Assembly (NCBI RefSeq): GCF_030817315.1
Contig: NZ_JAUSZF010000001.1
Span: 2,871,001-2,935,000, forward strand
From: Sphingomonas faeni
Lineage (GTDB): Bacteria > Pseudomonadota > Alphaproteobacteria > Sphingomonadales > Sphingomonadaceae
DNA: 64,000 bases
Direction: 5' to 3'
Shown piece by piece: positions 28,781 through 37,513 of the stretch. Positions within the stretch are counted from its first letter, which is position 1. Every line of letters starts with the position of its first letter. Below the pieces are notes generated by a model. The model was not told the origin of the DNA. It made no database searches and was given only the letters and a program-made list of their open reading frames with translations. The translations under genes were made by a program, and so were the position numbers.

Positions 28781-28904
28781 GCCGGTCGGCCAACCTGCGT
28801 ATTCGCGGCGAATTCCGTGCGGTTGCAATACCCTCTATGCAGTGCGGCGAAACATGATAGCCTCCCTTCCAGAGCAGGATGACCTGCCATTCGGAGAGTG
28901 ATGC

Positions 28905-29087
28905 ATGGCTGACCACAGCGCCGCGCGCGGAAATACTGGTACGAGCGGGGACCATAAGGGGCTGATCTACGCGATCACCGGCGGTATCCTGGCCGTGGGA
29001 CTGTTGTTGATGGCGTTCTACGACCGGGCGGGCGATCCCGGACCGACCGCGTCGTTGCAGAAACCGGTCGTCACCGCGCAGAAATAG
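28905..29087 (+). CDS. Small single-pass membrane protein
   Basis: A 60-residue protein with a Gly/Ser/His-rich N-terminus, one membrane helix (LIYAITGGILAVGLLLMAFY) and a short C-terminal tail. GGAGAG lies 6 nt before the ATG. I do not recognise a family. Its last 17 bp overlap the convergent acetyltransferase gene. Confidence 0.6.
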   Translation: MADHSAARGNTGTSGDHKGLIYAITGGILAVGLLLMAFYDRAGDPGPTASLQKPVVTAQK

Positions 29088-29619
29088 CGACGGCCGCGAC
29101 TCGGTCGAAGATCAGAGTCGGCGCGTTGCGGTAGGTACCCGTGGTGCGCAGGCGATAGCCGAGTCGGTCCGCGAGACGGATCGAGGGGGCGTTCGCAGGA
29201 TCTATGATGCAAGTCGTCCTGGGAATCCGCGCATCGGTCCAGGCGAGGATCGTGGCGAGGGCTTCGCTGGCGTAGCCGTGGCCCTGCGAGTCGCCGGTCA
29301 GGGTCCAGCCGACTTCGGGTGTCGCGTCGATCGATGGCATGATGGCTCTGCGAGCCTCAATCAGGCCGAGTTCGCCGATCAGGTGACCGGTGGCGGTGTC
29401 GCGCGCGATCCAGCTGCCATAGCCGAACAGCGTCCATTGGCCGATCGATCGCAGCAGGCGGATCCACACGTCCTCGCGCGATCGCGGCTGGCCGCCGATC
29501 ATCGTGTAGACGCGCGGGTCCGACCACATTGCCGCGCAGTCGTCGAGGTCGGTGGCGACGTGGCCGGTGAGCGTCAGGCGTGTGGTGGTCAGGGTGGGGG
29601 CGGATGTCGGCTGGGGCAT
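29071..29619 (-). CDS. GNAT-family N-acetyltransferase (RimJ/RimL type)
   Basis: A 182-residue acetyltransferase. The start TTRLTLTGHVATDLDDCAAM, the middle GSWIARDTATGHLIGELGLI and the acetyl-CoA loop DSQGHGYASEALATILAW match the Acetyltransf_3 group that often acetylates protein N-termini or small amines. The end SIRLADRLGYRLRTTGTYRN is also typical. The start was set at 29619 (MPQPTSAP). The frame continues upstream to 29832, but that part is translated palindrome. The substrate is unknown. Confidence 0.87.
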   Translation of the reverse strand: MPQPTSAPTLTTTRLTLTGHVATDLDDCAAMWSDPRVYTMIGGQPRSREDVWIRLLRSIGQWTLFGYGSWIARDTATGHLIGELGLIEARRAIMPSIDATPEVGWTLTGDSQGHGYASEALATILAWTDARIPRTTCIIDPANAPSIRLADRLGYRLRTTGTYRNAPTLIFDRVAAVAISAR

Positions 29620-29671
29620 AGTCTCACTGTCTACGGGCGATTCTGGTGGACGGGTATCCGGTGCGGAGTTT

Positions 29672-29781
29672 CTCCCCTCCCTGGAAGGGAGGGGTCGGGG
29701 TGGGTTGGCCAGCTTGAGCCACTTGCGTTCGAATGTGCGGAAGCCGACCCACCCCAGCCCCTCCCTTCCAGGGAGGGGAGC
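29672..29781. repeat. Palindromic element, family E
   Basis: CTCCCCTCCCTGGAAGGGAG...GGGTCGGGGTGGGT is mirrored by ACCCACCCCAGCCCCTCCCT...TCCAGGGAGGGGAG, with a 42-bp centre. It sits in the 432-bp divergent gap between the acetyltransferase and crtY. A weaker GC-rich hairpin is at about 29898-29945. The crtY promoter must also lie here but I cannot place it. Confidence 0.85.
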
Positions 29782-30051
29782 AGGTTCGACCTTCCTCCTT
29801 CGGACGGAGCAGACGCTGAGGTTGCAATCCACCCATCAGGGAGAGGTGTTGCAGACGGTGACGGAGAGGCGGACACAGAGCAGGCGTTACCGCTTTCCTC
29901 CCCCTCCGTTGGGCGAGGACCCGCCACCTCTCCCTTACGGAGGATCGGTAGGCGTGCCCTGCCCTCGTTCCCCGGCAACGCAGGTTGTCTTCTCAGGCGA
30001 TTGCTTTGCAAAGGTTGTTTTCGAGGCTCTCGGTTTGCGCTAGTCCGAGGC

Positions 30052-31218
30052 ATGGCATCGACGATCTCCTGCGACGTTGCGATCGTTGGCGCGGGTTTGG
30101 CCGGCGGGATGATCGCGCTGGCGCTCAAGGCCAGGCACCCGGCGCTGGACGTGCGGCTGATCGACGCCGCGACGGTGGTCGGCGGCAATCATCTCTGGTC
30201 GTTCTTCGGCAGCGACGTTGCGCAAGGCGATCGGTGGATCGTCGCGCCGCTCGTGGTGCATGCGTGGCAGGGGTACGACGTGCGCTTTCCAGCGCATGAG
30301 CGGACGATCGACGCGACCTATTTTTCGATCGAAAGCAGCAATCTCGACCGCGAGGTGCGCCGCGTGCTGCCGCCGCATGCGCTGATGCTCGGGCGGAAGG
30401 TGTCTGGCGCGAGCGCGACGGCGGTGGTGCTGGCGGATGGCGACCGGATCGAGGCGACCGGCGTGATCGACGCGCGCGGGCCCGGCGACCTGTCGTTGCT
30501 CGATCTCGCGTGGCAGAAGTTTCTCGGGCGCGAGCTGGCGTTGAGCGTGCCGCACGCAAGCCCGCGGCCGATGGTGATGGATGCCACCATTCCGCAGATC
30601 GACGGGTATCGGTTCGTCTACTGTCTGCCGTTCGGCGCGGAGCGGATGTTCGTCGAGGACACCTATTATAGCGACACGCCCGATCTCGATATTCCCGTGC
30701 TGGGCGCGCGGATCGACGAATATGTTGCCGGGCGTGGTTGGTCCGTGGCGAGCGTCGAGCGTGAGGAATCGGGGGTACTGCCGGTCGCGATGGGCGGTGA
30801 TTTCGAGGCCTATTGGCGGTCGGGTGGCGCGCATGTCGCCAAGGCCGGGATGCGCGCGGGGATGTTCCACCCGACGACCGGCTATTCGCTGCCCGATGCG
30901 GTGCGAACCGCGTCGATGCTGGCGGACTTGAACGATTTCTCGGGCGCGAAACTCCACGATGCGACCCACGCCATGGCGCGGGCGACGTGGAAAAGCCGCG
31001 GCTTCTACCGGATGCTCGACACGATGTTGTTCCGCGCGGCCGAGCCGGAGGAACGCTACCGTATCCTCGAGCGCTTCTACCGCCTGTCACCATCGCTGAT
31101 AGGCCGTTTCTACGCCGGACGCTCGACCCTCACCGACAAGGCGCGGGTCCTGACCGGCAAGCCCCCCGTTCCCATCGTGCGCGCCGTCCGCGCCATCGCA
31201 GGCAGTATGTCATCATGA
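30052..31218 (+). CDS. crtY: Lycopene beta-cyclase
   Basis: A 388-residue FAD-dependent enzyme that closes both ends of lycopene to beta-carotene. The dinucleotide-binding start is CDVAIVGAGLAGGMIALALK, followed by the cyclase motifs HLWSFFG, GVIDARGPG, KFLGRELALS, MDATIPQIDGYRFVYCLP and ERMFVEDTYYSD. This is the bacterial CrtY type (not the plant or fungal type). The start at 30052 fits the family; the frame stays open further upstream over repeat DNA. It shares ATGA with crtI, so the two are translated together. The product is the precursor of zeaxanthin- or nostoxanthin-type pigments of yellow sphingomonads. Confidence 0.95.
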   Translation: MASTISCDVAIVGAGLAGGMIALALKARHPALDVRLIDAATVVGGNHLWSFFGSDVAQGDRWIVAPLVVHAWQGYDVRFPAHERTIDATYFSIESSNLDREVRRVLPPHALMLGRKVSGASATAVVLADGDRIEATGVIDARGPGDLSLLDLAWQKFLGRELALSVPHASPRPMVMDATIPQIDGYRFVYCLPFGAERMFVEDTYYSDTPDLDIPVLGARIDEYVAGRGWSVASVEREESGVLPVAMGGDFEAYWRSGGAHVAKAGMRAGMFHPTTGYSLPDAVRTASMLADLNDFSGAKLHDATHAMARATWKSRGFYRMLDTMLFRAAEPEERYRILERFYRLSPSLIGRFYAGRSTLTDKARVLTGKPPVPIVRAVRAIAGSMSS

Positions 31219-32693
31219 AGACCGCAATAGTCATCGGCGCAGGTTTCGGCGGGCTGGCGCTCGCGATCCGGCTGCAATCCGCGGGCGTGCAGACGACGAT
31301 CGTCGAAAGCCGCGACAAGCCGGGTGGGCGCGGCTATTATTGGGAACGCGACGGCTTCACCTTCGATGCGGGCCCGACCGTCATCACCGATCCCGATTGC
31401 CTACGCGAATTGTGGGCGCTGAGCGGGCGCGACATGAGCGAGGACGTGACGCTCGACCCGGTGCTGCCGTTCTATCGGCTGAACTGGCCCGATGGGACGA
31501 ATTTCGATTACACCAACGACGACGTGCAGATGCGCGCCGAGATCGAGAAGCTGCATCCGGGCGACTGGGCGGGATACGAGAAGTTCCTGCAATATTCGGC
31601 GGGTGTGTTTCACGAGGGCTATGAGAAGCTCGGCCATGTCGCGTTTCTCGACTTCGGGTCGATGATCAAGGCGGCGCCGGCGCTGGCGAAATACCAGGCG
31701 TGGCGGTCGGTCTATTCGATCGTGTCGAGCTTCGTGAAATCGGAGAAGCTGCGCGAGGCGTTGTCGTTCCACACGCTGCTGGTCGGCGGCAATCCGATGA
31801 CGACGAGCGCGATCTATGCGCTGATCCACAAGCTGGAGCGTGACGGCGGGGTGTGGTTCGCGCGCGGCGGGACCAACCGTCTGGTGGCGGCGCTGGTGAC
31901 TCAGTTCGAGCGGCTGGGCGGCGTGTTGCGGCTCGACGATCCGGTGACGTCGATCGAGACTCTCGGCGATCGCGCAACCGGGGTTACGTGCGCGAGCGGC
32001 TGGTCGGGTCAGGCGGACGCGATCGCGGCGAACAGCGACATCATGCACACGTATCGCGACCTGTTGGCGACGTCGCGGAGTGCGAAGCGCAAGACGGGCT
32101 CGCTGGAGCGGAAGAAATATTCGCCGTCGCTGTTCGTGGTGCATTTCGGGATCAAGGGCACCTGGCCGGGCATCCCGCACCACATGATCCTGTTCGGGCC
32201 GCGCTATAAGGGGTTGCTCGAGGACATTTACGATCACGGCGTCCTGTCGGAAGATTTCTCGCTGTATCTGCACCATCCGACAGTGACCGATCCTTCGCTG
32301 GCACCGGAGGGGCATTCGACGTTCTATGCGTTGGCGCCGGTGCCGCACATGGGGAAGTTTCCGGTCGACTGGGACGAGATCGCGCCGATCCTGGAGAAGC
32401 GCATCCTCGACGAGATCGGGCGGCGGTTGATCCCGGACATCCATGAGCGGATCGTGACGAAATTCTCGTACGCGCCGAAGGATTTCGCGCAGGATCTGAA
32501 TGCGCATCTGGGGTCGGCGTTCTCGCTGGAACCGGTGTTGACGCAGAGCGCGTATTTCCGGGTGCACAATCGCGACAAGCATATTCCGAATTTGTACTTC
32601 GTGGGGGCTGGGACTCATCCGGGTGCGGGGATTCCGGGGGTCGTGGGAAGTGCAAAGGCGACCGCTCGGTTGATGTTGGAAGGCGAGAAGTAA
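31215..32693 (+). CDS. crtI: Phytoene desaturase
   Basis: A 492-residue flavoenzyme that converts phytoene to lycopene in four steps. It begins with the FAD motif IVIGAGFGGLALAIRL and a second signature DKPGGRGYYWERDGFTFDAG. The C-terminal bacterial phytoene dehydrogenase signature is NLYFVGAGTHPGAGIPGVVG. Length is normal for CrtI. It overlaps the crtY stop by 4 bp. A 10-bp inverted repeat (GCGGACTGCG at 32711, inverse ending 32746) lies after its stop and may end the transcript, leaving crtB under separate control. Confidence 0.97.
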   Translation: MKTAIVIGAGFGGLALAIRLQSAGVQTTIVESRDKPGGRGYYWERDGFTFDAGPTVITDPDCLRELWALSGRDMSEDVTLDPVLPFYRLNWPDGTNFDYTNDDVQMRAEIEKLHPGDWAGYEKFLQYSAGVFHEGYEKLGHVAFLDFGSMIKAAPALAKYQAWRSVYSIVSSFVKSEKLREALSFHTLLVGGNPMTTSAIYALIHKLERDGGVWFARGGTNRLVAALVTQFERLGGVLRLDDPVTSIETLGDRATGVTCASGWSGQADAIAANSDIMHTYRDLLATSRSAKRKTGSLERKKYSPSLFVVHFGIKGTWPGIPHHMILFGPRYKGLLEDIYDHGVLSEDFSLYLHHPTVTDPSLAPEGHSTFYALAPVPHMGKFPVDWDEIAPILEKRILDEIGRRLIPDIHERIVTKFSYAPKDFAQDLNAHLGSAFSLEPVLTQSAYFRVHNRDKHIPNLYFVGAGTHPGAGIPGVVGSAKATARLMLEGEK

Positions 32694-32972
32694 GGTTTGT
32701 TCGAGCAGGGGCGGACTGCGGCGGCTCACGAGGCGTCGCAGTCCGTCATGTTCCGGCACGAGAGTAAAAGGCGCGAGTGCTGCGTCCGAAATGGGGGCAA
32801 TCGACCGTATCGGTAGAACGGAAACTCGGTCCATGGGCTGATACGACGCCGAAACGGACGGATCCCCGATATGCGTCGTTACGCGAACCGTTAGCGTCCT
32901 TTTCGAGCAACGGATCGAGCGACATCCAATGGTTCGCCTATCCGACCCGCTCGGCGGAAAAAGGATGTCGAT

Positions 32973-33245
32973 ATGCCGATCAAGGTGAGCAAGAACGAAT
33001 GGATGGCGCTGAGTGCTGAACAGCAAACTCAGATCGCTGGTATCATCGATACGAATTTCGCGGGACAGACCATCGAGCCAGCCGAGGGTGGCACTGCGAT
33101 CGTACAAGTCGGAAGCGTATGCGAGATCGCCTGCGACGTCGCGCAGTCCGCTGCGATCAGCGAATGCAAGAAGCTTCCGTTCGGCCGAAGCATATGCATC
33201 GCGATCGCGAAGGAGGCCGGCAGCTACTGCCGCGATCAGTGCTAA
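32973..33245 (+). CDS. Hypothetical 90-residue protein with mirror-symmetric cysteines
   Basis: A small protein of unknown family. The N-terminal half (residues 1-48) has no cysteine and looks like a leader or cap (VSKNEWMALSAEQQTQIAGI). The C-terminal half has six cysteines at 50, 54, 65, 75, 86 and 90. The spacing C-x3-C-x10-C-x9-C-x10-C-x3-C is a mirror image and would suit a helical hairpin held by three disulfides. No ordinary signal peptide is present. AAAGGA lies 9 nt before the ATG. A strong hairpin follows the stop. It could be a peptide precursor or a redox/metal-binding helical hairpin; I cannot decide. Confidence 0.65.
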   Translation: MPIKVSKNEWMALSAEQQTQIAGIIDTNFAGQTIEPAEGGTAIVQVGSVCEIACDVAQSAAISECKKLPFGRSICIAIAKEAGSYCRDQC

Positions 33246-33260
33246 GCAATTGAAGCGCGG

Positions 33261-33286
33261 GACCGATCGCGTTCGCGCGGTCGGTC
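33261..33286 (+). terminator. Hairpin after the cysteine-rich protein gene
   Basis: GACCGATCGCG-TT-CGCGCGGTCGGTC forms a stem of ten pairs with one mismatch, followed by TCGTTTCC. It starts 16 nt after the stop codon. A weak intrinsic terminator is likely. Confidence 0.5.
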
Positions 33287-33334
33287 TCGTTTCCACGGCT
33301 TGTGGCGTGCGCCCGCATCTCGTAGCGGTGCGGC

Positions 33335-33916
33335 ATGAAACGTCTTGCTGTGTATTGCGGGTCGGCGACGCCGGCTGATCCTACCTATATCGAGGGCGCT
33401 CGGGCGCTGGGGCTTACCTTTGCCGAGCGGGGGATTGGCCTCGTTTATGGCGGCGGGCGGACCGGGCTGATGGGCGCGATCGCGGATGGCGCGCTCGAGG
33501 GCGGCGGCGAGGTTATCGGCGTCATTCCGCAGGCGCTGGTCGATGCGGAGGTCGCGCATCGGGGGCTTACCGAGTTGCACGTCGTGCAGGGCATGCATCA
33601 GCGGAAGCAGATGTTTACTGACTTGAGCGACGGGTTCGTGACGATTCCGGGCGGGACCGGGACTATGGACGAGCTGTGGGAGGCGTTGAGCTGGGCGCAG
33701 CTTGGCTATCATGCGGATCCGGTCGGGTTGCTGAATACCGCGGGCTATTACGACCACCTGATCGCGTTCTGGGAGAAGATGGGCGAGGTCGGGTTTTTGC
33801 GGCCGCAGCACCGCGATCTGCTGATCGTGGCGGATACGCTGGACGTGCTGCTCGACCGGATGGGGGAACATGTGCCGACGCAGCCGATCGTGCGGATGAA
33901 CGCGTCGGATTTGTGA
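33335..33916 (+). CDS. LOG-family protein (cytokinin riboside monophosphate phosphoribohydrolase-like)
   Basis: A 193-residue protein of the TIGR00730/LOG family. The signature PGGTGTMDELWEALSWAQLG lies near residues 106-125 and GLVYGGGRTGLMGAIADGAL near the N-terminus. Characterised members cleave nucleoside 5'-monophosphates to base and ribose phosphate, and many bacterial ones are misannotated as lysine decarboxylases. The real substrate here is unknown. It sits between crtI and crtB without an obvious role in carotenoid synthesis. A family-B palindrome follows its stop. Confidence 0.92.
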   Translation: MKRLAVYCGSATPADPTYIEGARALGLTFAERGIGLVYGGGRTGLMGAIADGALEGGGEVIGVIPQALVDAEVAHRGLTELHVVQGMHQRKQMFTDLSDGFVTIPGGTGTMDELWEALSWAQLGYHADPVGLLNTAGYYDHLIAFWEKMGEVGFLRPQHRDLLIVADTLDVLLDRMGEHVPTQPIVRMNASDL

Positions 33917-33944
33917 GCTTCGAACCTCTACCTGACACCCTGCT

Positions 33945-34049
33945 CCACCCCGGCGGAGGCCGGGGCCCAATTGGGAACCATGAATTGGTTTGCGTTGCGC
34001 GCCGTTACTCCAACCTTGCCAATTGGGCCCCGGCCTTCGCCGGGGTGGG
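33945..34049. repeat. Palindromic element, family B, abutting crtB
   Basis: CCACCCCGGCGGAGGCCGGG...GCCCAATTGGG mirrored by CCAATTGGGCCCCGGCCTTC...GCCGGGGTGG. The right arm ends 9 nt before the crtB start, so the G-rich end of the element is the only nearby candidate for a ribosome binding site. Confidence 0.88.
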
Positions 34050-34058
34050 GCTAAGGGG

Positions 34059-35009
34059 ATGAGTTCCACTCCCCTTACCCGAGCCGAAACAGTCGCGGCG
34101 GCGAAGGAGTCGATCGCGCGCGGGTCGAAGAGTTTTGCGGCGGCGAGCCTGTTGTTCGACAAGCCGACACGCGAGCGGGCTTGGTTGCTGTATGCGTGGT
34201 GTCGGCGGTGCGACGATATCGCGGATGGGCAGGATCACGGCCACGGGATGACCGTGGTCGAGGACGCGCCTGCCCGACTGGTCGCGCTGTCGGCGATGAC
34301 CGAGCAGGCACTTGCGGGCGAAGTCGTCGGCGAGCCGGCGTTCGATGCATTGCGGATCTTCGCGGCAGAGACCCGGCTGCCGAAGCGGTTTGCGCGCGAT
34401 CTTATCGAGGGGTTCGCGCTGGATGCGCGTGAATGGCGGCCGCGATCTGAGGCCGACCTCTACAAATATTGCTACCATGTCGCGGGCGTCGTCGGGTGCA
34501 TGATGGCAATCGCGATGGGCGTCGATCCCGAGGACGAGGACACGCTCGACCGAGCGTGCGACCTGGGGATGGCGTTCCAGCTCGCCAATATCGCGCGCGA
34601 TGTCGAGGAGGATGACCGGGTCGGGCGGTGCTATCTGCCCGAGGAATGGCTGGTCGAGATGGACTTTCCGCCGGGGCAGCACATGAAGCCGCCATTCCGG
34701 TCTCGGCTGGCGGTGTTGACGAAGCGGATGGCGGATCGGGCTGCGGCGTTCGAGGCCAGCGCGCGGGAGGGGACGCCGGCGTTGTCGTTCCGATCGGCCT
34801 GGGCGGTGCTGTCGGCGGCGGGGATTTACGGCGCGATCGGGCGGACCGTTGCTGCTCGGGGGGAGTATGCCTGGGACCACCGGGTGACGACATCGGGGAT
34901 GCAGAAGCTCGGGTTTATCGTGACGGCAGCGCGGGAAGCGGCACGGCGGGAGACGCTGTATCCGCGGGCTCCGAGGGATCCGCGACTGTGGACACGGCCT
35001 AGGGTTTGA
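34059..35009 (+). CDS. crtB: Phytoene synthase
   Basis: A 316-residue prenyltransferase that joins two geranylgeranyl diphosphates head to head into phytoene. The aspartate-rich motifs are visible as RRCDDIAD (about residue 47-54) and NIARDVEEDD (about 176-185), with YCYHVAGVVGCMMA between them. The start at 34059 (MSSTPLTRAETV) follows a family-B palindrome directly. The frame is open further upstream only through that palindrome. It completes the route from GGPP to beta-carotene together with crtI and crtY, although two unrelated genes lie between. A family-A palindrome follows its stop codon. Confidence 0.96.
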   Translation: MSSTPLTRAETVAAAKESIARGSKSFAAASLLFDKPTRERAWLLYAWCRRCDDIADGQDHGHGMTVVEDAPARLVALSAMTEQALAGEVVGEPAFDALRIFAAETRLPKRFARDLIEGFALDAREWRPRSEADLYKYCYHVAGVVGCMMAIAMGVDPEDEDTLDRACDLGMAFQLANIARDVEEDDRVGRCYLPEEWLVEMDFPPGQHMKPPFRSRLAVLTKRMADRAAAFEASAREGTPALSFRSAWAVLSAAGIYGAIGRTVAARGEYAWDHRVTTSGMQKLGFIVTAAREAARRETLYPRAPRDPRLWTRPRV

Positions 35010-35023
35010 TTATTCGCTCCTAT

Positions 35024-35090
35024 CCGTTCGTCCTGAGCGAAGTCGAAGGACATGAGACTCAGATGCTTCGACTTCGCTCAGCACGAACGG
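35024..35090. repeat. Palindromic element, family A
   Basis: CCGTTCGTCCTGAGCGAAGT...CGAAGGAC pairs with GCTTCGACTTCGCTCAGCAC-GAACGG. It begins 15 bp after the crtB stop and lies before a convergent small gene; it may also end both transcripts. Confidence 0.87.
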
Positions 35091-35127
35091 GAGTATGCTG
35101 CCTGCATGTTGCAGGAACCGGTAAGGG

Positions 35128-35358
35128 TCAGCCCTGCGGCTTTCCCTTTCCGGCCTTAGCCATCAACTGGCCTTGAGCACGGCAGTTCGCGCCGATCATC
35201 GGGTACGGAACATCGGTGTTCTGCGCCAACTGGTTGGGGAGCGCCGCACGGCATTGCGCCATCGTCTCGTAGCGTGCCGGGATGACCCGCGCCTCGGTGC
35301 AGTTCGCATTGCCGTCACCGCAGCCCATGATAGCCATGACGTAGAACAGCGGTTCCAT
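35128..35358 (-). CDS. Small conserved-looking hypothetical protein
   Basis: A 76-residue protein (MEPLFYVMAIMGCGDGNANC, then TEARVIPARYETMAQCRAAL) with five cysteines in pairs that could form disulfides. It begins with a hydrophobic stretch that may be a short signal or membrane segment. GGAGAATGA directly precedes the ATG at 35358. Similar small proteins occur in sphingomonads to my recollection, but no function is known. It is divergent from the ABC exporter gene. Confidence 0.65.
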   Translation of the reverse strand: MEPLFYVMAIMGCGDGNANCTEARVIPARYETMAQCRAALPNQLAQNTDVPYPMIGANCRAQGQLMAKAGKGKPQG

Positions 35359-35491
35359 TTCATTCTCCAGTGGATCGCGGTGGCAGGCGTTGCGCCCGGC
35401 GTCGGACACGGTAATTAAAGCGACGAAGTGGCAGGATTGTTCCCCCAACTGCTTTCGCCGGGGCTTGACTGCGCCTACATCGCATCGATCC

Positions 35492-37321
35492 ATGCCACCC
35501 GACACGTACACCTCCACCCGCGCGGACCAGCCTTTGCTGCCGACGCTCCGCCGCTTCCTGCCGTTCCTGTGGCCGGCGGGGCAGCCGAAGCTGAAGGCGC
35601 GGATCGTCGTCGCGATGTTGCTCGTGATCGCGTCAAAGCTGATCCAGGTGTTCGGCGCGGCATTCACGCTGAAATACGCGGTCGACCGGATGGCGGGGAA
35701 CGATCGTGGGGCACTGACCTTGGTCGTGTTGCTGGTGGTCGGGTACGCTGCGTCGCGATTCGGGACGACGTTGTTCGACAACCTGCGCAACGCGGTGTTC
35801 GAGCGCGTCGGGCAGGATGCGTCGCGGCGGCTGGCGGCGCAGGTGTTTCGGCATCTGCATGCGCTGAGCCTCGATTTTCATCTGTCACGGCGCACGGGTG
35901 CGGTCACCAAGGTGGTCGAGCGCGGTACCAAGAGCATCGATACGATGCTGTATTTCCTGCTGTTCAACATCGCTCCCACCGTGTTCGAACTGGTGCTGGT
36001 GCTCGGGCTGTTCTGGACCAAATTCGGCTGGCCGCTGGTCGTTGCGACGGTGGTGATGGTGGTCGGTTATATCGCGTTCACGCGGATGGTGACCGACTGG
36101 CGCAATGCTCTGCGCGCGCGGATGAACGACCTCGATACCGGGGCGGTCGCGCATGCGGTGGATTCGCTACTGAACTTCGAGACGGTCAAGTATTTCGGCG
36201 CGGAGGAGCGCGAGGCGCGGCGGTACGACCAGGCAATTACGGCGTATTCGGAGGCGGCGGTTAAGAGCGAGAATTCGCTCGCGTGGCTGAACCTTGGGCA
36301 GGCGCTGATCACCAATGTGATGTTGGCGGGCGGCATGGGGTTCGTCGTGTGGCGGTGGAGCCGGGCCGAGGCATCGGCAGGCGACGTGGTGTTCGTGTCG
36401 ACGCTGCTGGCGCAGCTGTTCCGGCCGCTCGACCTGCTGGGGATGGTGTATCGCACGATCCGGCAGGGGGCGCTCGACATGGCGGCAATGTTCGACCTGA
36501 TCGATACGCCCGCGAGCGTTATCGATGCGCCGGACGCGCCTGCGCTGGCGGTGAGCGCGGGGCATGTGCGGTTCGAGGGGGTGTCGTTCGGCTATGATGC
36601 GGGGCGGCCGATTTTGCGCGACCTGGAGCTGGACGTACCGGCGGGATCGACGCTCGCTGTGGTCGGGCCGTCGGGGGCGGGCAAGTCGACGCTCGCGCGG
36701 TTGCTGTACCGGTTTTACGACCTGACGGGCGGCCGGATCACCGTCGATGGGCAGGATATCGCGCAGGTGCGGCAGGCTTCGTTGCGCGCTGCGATCGGGA
36801 TCGTGCCGCAGGATACGGTGCTGTTCAACGACACGATCGGGTATAATATCGCTTACGGGCGCGAGGGGGCCGAGATGCCCGAGGTCGAGATGGCGGCGAA
36901 GGGGGCGGCGATCTCGGGGTTCATCGAGCGCCAGCCTTTGGGGTATGCGACGCGCGTGGGCGAGCGTGGGTTGAAGTTGTCGGGCGGCGAGAAACAGCGC
37001 GTGGCGATCGCGCGGACGTTGCTGAAAAACCCGCCGATCCTAATTTTGGACGAAGCTACTTCGGCGCTGGATAGCCGGACTGAGGCGGAGATCTTGGATA
37101 CGCTGGAGGCGATCGAGCGCGGGCGGACGACGATCGTGATCGCGCACCGGCTTTCGACCGTGGTGCATGCGGACCAGATCGTCGTGCTCGAGGCGGGGCG
37201 GATCGTCGAGAAGGGCACGCATGGCGACTTGTTGCGGCAGGGCGGCGTGTATGCGGAGATGTGGAACCGGCAGGCGCAGGAGCGGGCTGGGGATCATGAT
37301 GGGGCGTTGGCGGCGGAGTAG
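35492..37321 (+). CDS. ABC transporter ATP-binding/permease protein, Atm1 type
   Basis: A 609-residue half-transporter with a six-helix membrane domain followed by one ATPase domain. Walker A is GPSGAGKST (about 391-399), the signature is LSGGEKQR (about 495), and Walker B with the catalytic Glu is ILILDEATSALD (about 517). The H-loop lies in VIAHRLSTV. The N-terminal features (KLKARIVVAMLLVIASKLIQ, FETVKYFGAEEREARRY) match the Atm1/HMT1 group. Bacterial Atm1 proteins of this order export glutathione-linked metals or polysulfide. The start at 35492 (MPPDTYTSTR) was chosen; the frame opens earlier over unrelated sequence. Confidence 0.92.
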   Translation: MPPDTYTSTRADQPLLPTLRRFLPFLWPAGQPKLKARIVVAMLLVIASKLIQVFGAAFTLKYAVDRMAGNDRGALTLVVLLVVGYAASRFGTTLFDNLRNAVFERVGQDASRRLAAQVFRHLHALSLDFHLSRRTGAVTKVVERGTKSIDTMLYFLLFNIAPTVFELVLVLGLFWTKFGWPLVVATVVMVVGYIAFTRMVTDWRNALRARMNDLDTGAVAHAVDSLLNFETVKYFGAEEREARRYDQAITAYSEAAVKSENSLAWLNLGQALITNVMLAGGMGFVVWRWSRAEASAGDVVFVSTLLAQLFRPLDLLGMVYRTIRQGALDMAAMFDLIDTPASVIDAPDAPALAVSAGHVRFEGVSFGYDAGRPILRDLELDVPAGSTLAVVGPSGAGKSTLARLLYRFYDLTGGRITVDGQDIAQVRQASLRAAIGIVPQDTVLFNDTIGYNIAYGREGAEMPEVEMAAKGAAISGFIERQPLGYATRVGERGLKLSGGEKQRVAIARTLLKNPPILILDEATSALDSRTEAEILDTLEAIERGRTTIVIAHRLSTVVHADQIVVLEAGRIVEKGTHGDLLRQGGVYAEMWNRQAQERAGDHDGALAAE

Positions 37322-37348
37322 GGTCGCGGGGTTCGTACTGTCTTGCGT

Positions 37349-37450
37349 CACCCCGGCGAAGGCCGGGGCCCAGTTGGAGAGGTTACAGTAACGGGGCGCT
37401 GCCTTTCGTTATCGACGTCCCTCAACTGGGCCCCGGCCTTCGCCGGGGTG
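37349..37450. repeat. Palindromic element, family B (perfect arms)
   Basis: Perfect 28-bp arms at 37349-37376 and 37423-37450. The left starts CACCCCGGCGAAGGCCGGGG, and the right is its exact inverse complement. The centre is 46 bp. It lies 28 bp after the ABC exporter stop. Confidence 0.92.
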
Positions 37451-37513
37451 GCGGTCTGCTTGAGTTCTGCAGTCCTATTTCCGGTCCATAACACCTGTCT
37501 TACCGAACCCTTG

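Noticed and set aside
27446..28828. 460-codon minus-strand frame over the GH127 gene
   Set aside because: Antisense shadow with Arg/His-rich product and no motif.
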